16,055 nt of DNA, from positions 1-16,055 of the forward strand of contig JASHTX010000092.1 in assembly GCA_030040335.1 (NCBI GenBank), given 5' to 3'. Shown here piece after piece: positions 14,814 through 16,055 of this stretch. Source of the DNA: Microcaldota archaeon (lineage in GTDB: Archaea; Micrarchaeota; Micrarchaeia; Micrarchaeales; CABMGC01). Position 1 is the first letter of the stretch. Each line of letters begins with the position of its first letter. The notes beneath the pieces are model-generated. The model did no database searches. It was not told the DNA's origin and saw only the letters and a program-made list of their open reading frames with translations. The translations under genes and the position numbers were made by a program.

Positions 14814-16055
14814 CTAGCCGACAGAGCCAGCCATGTCTAGTTTTATCAGTCTTTTCAACTCAAGCGAGTACTCCATCGGAAGTACTTTCGTGAGGTCGTT
14901 GAGAAATCCGAGTATTATCATGGCGATTGCATCTCCTTCTGGTATGCCCCTGGACATGAGGTAGAAGACCTCATCCTCGCTTATCTTGCCGACCTTTGCC
15001 TCGTGGCTGACCATCGCGTCATTTCTCTGTATGTCTACGTAAGGATAGGTATTCGTCTTTGCTTGTTCGTCCAGAAGCAGGGCATCGCAAGTAGTGTTGA
15101 CCTTTGCATTCTCCGCATCTTTGCCTATGTATACAAGTCCCCTGAAGGTCGTAATTCCGCTTCCCTTTGAGATACTCTTGGAAACCATCCTCGAAGTGGT
15201 GTTTGGCGCAAAGTGGTAGACCTTGCCTCCGGAATCTTGGACCTGCCCCTCTCCCGCGAGCGCGATTGAAAGTATCTCTCCTTTTGAGTTCTTTCCTTTC
15301 AGGTATACCGAGGGAAATTTCATATTGACCTTGCTGCCTATATTCGCGTCAATCCACTCTACATAAGCATTTTCATCTGCATACGCCCTTTGCGTTACAA
15401 GGTTGAAAACATTCTTTGCCCAGTTCTGTATTGTCACGTATCTGATGTGAGCATTCTTGTGCGCAACCATTTCGACAACTGCTGCATGCAGAGCGTTGGC
15501 CGAATACACACTGGCCGTGCAACCTTCCAGGTAAGTCACGTCTGCGCCTTCATCAGCTATTATCAAAGTTCTTTCGAATTGTCCAGATCGCTCTGCGTTT
15601 ATCCTGAAATAGGCGTTCAGGGGCATTGGAACCTTGACGCCTTTTGGCACATATATGAACGAGCCTCCGCTCCAGCACGCTGAGTTAAGCGCCGCAAATT
15701 TGTTGTCAGTCGGAGGTATTACCGTCCCAAAATACTTTTTCATCAGCTCCGGATATTTTTTCACAGCTGTGTCTGTATCTGTAAATATCACTCCCAGCTT
15801 TTCGAGGTCCTCGTTCACTTTCGAATATACGACCCCTGAATCGAACTGCGCTTCTGCCCCTGCAAAGAACTTCCTTTCTGCTTCGGGAACTCCCAGCTTC
15901 TCATAGGTCTTCTTTATCTCGTCTGGAACATCCTCCCACTTCCTTGCTTCCTTGGCCTTCGGGCTTCTGTAGTAGTATATGTCACTGAAGTCTATGCTGC
16001 TAAGGTCGGCTCCCCATGTCGGTACCGGCTTGCTCTCGAACACCTTATAGCCGAG
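14814..16055 (-). CDS. sufB: Fe-S scaffold protein SufB, 5' end beyond window edge
   Basis: SufB is the scaffold subunit on which the Fe-S cluster forms. About 413 residues are visible. The GTG at 16041-16043 is not the start: the frame continues upstream as LGYK to the edge, and PVPTWGADLSSIDFSDIYYY matches the inner part of full SufB proteins (about 470 residues), so some 60-90 N-terminal residues are missing. WSGGSFIYVPKGVKVPMPL is the family hallmark. NTTCDALL holds the cluster/sulfur-acceptor cysteine (codon 15087-15089) and VSHEAKVGKI its partner histidine 28 residues later, the same spacing as Cys405 and His433 of E. coli SufB. No intein is seen in the visible part. It is first in the order sufB-D-C-S. 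Confidence 0.96.
   Translation of the reverse strand, partial: LGYKVFESKPVPTWGADLSSIDFSDIYYYRSPKAKEARKWEDVPDEIKKTYEKLGVPEAERKFFAGAEAQFDSGVVYSKVNEDLEKLGVIFTDTDTAVKKYPELMKKYFGTVIPPTDNKFAALNSACWSGGSFIYVPKGVKVPMPLNAYFRINAERSGQFERTLIIADEGADVTYLEGCTASVYSANALHAAVVEMVAHKNAHIRYVTIQNWAKNVFNLVTQRAYADENAYVEWIDANIGSKVNMKFPSVYLKGKNSKGEILSIALAGEGQVQDSGGKVYHFAPNTTSRMVSKSISKGSGITTFRGLVYIGKDAENAKVNTTCDALLLDEQAKTNTYPYVDIQRNDAMVSHEAKVGKISEDEVFYLMSRGIPEGDAIAMIILGFLNDLTKVLPMEYSLELKRLIKLDMAGSVG

Noticed and set aside
16041..16043. GTG as the sufB start
   Set aside because: The frame continues open to the edge with residues that fit the family, and the conserved N-terminal part would be missing.
1..16055. tRNA, rRNA, CRISPR or insertion sequence
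   Set aside because: Gaps between genes are short and I found no cloverleaf, regular spaced repeats or transposase in them.

Overview
The window looks archaeal. It carries ribosomal protein eS24, aIF5A with the deoxyhypusine loop, an archaeal-type ATP-dependent DNA ligase and two tandem FtsZ genes. TATA-like boxes lie about 25-50 nt before several starts. G+C is intermediate by eye. I cannot fix the lineage: a DPANN archaeon such as a Micrarchaeota-like group, or a Thermoplasma-like euryarchaeote, would fit. The bacterial-style folB/folK pair and the sufB-D-C-S cluster with its own cysteine desulfurase suggest acquisition from bacteria.

Layout. Everything is on the minus strand except one plus-strand folate operon. 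Minus strand, left part: eS24 (cut by the left edge), aIF5A, then an 819-residue protein of unknown role built from five helical repeats, an HTH-like segment, a class I SAM-methyltransferase domain and an unassigned C-terminus. Next come two FtsZ paralogues 5 nt apart, both closer to the FtsZ2 type. A divergent intergenic region of about 300 nt holds the ftsZ promoter (minus) and the folP promoter (plus). The plus-strand operon is folP-folB-folK, three steps on the route to dihydropteroate. Convergent with it is a GT-C-like membrane glycosyltransferase, preceded by the ATP-dependent DNA ligase. A 196-residue protein I do not recognise follows. The right end is a tight suf operon in the order sufB (cut by the right edge), sufD, sufC, sufS.

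How they work together. SufS supplies sulfur and SufB/C/D form the Fe-S scaffold complex. FolB, FolK and FolP run dihydroneopterin to 6-hydroxymethyl-dihydropterin, to its pyrophosphate, to dihydropteroate. The two FtsZ proteins act in division. aIF5A and eS24 belong to translation. The most novel items are the repeat-HTH-methyltransferase fusion and the FolB protein, which has Phe at the position of the catalytic Tyr54. I see no tRNA, rRNA, CRISPR array or insertion sequence.
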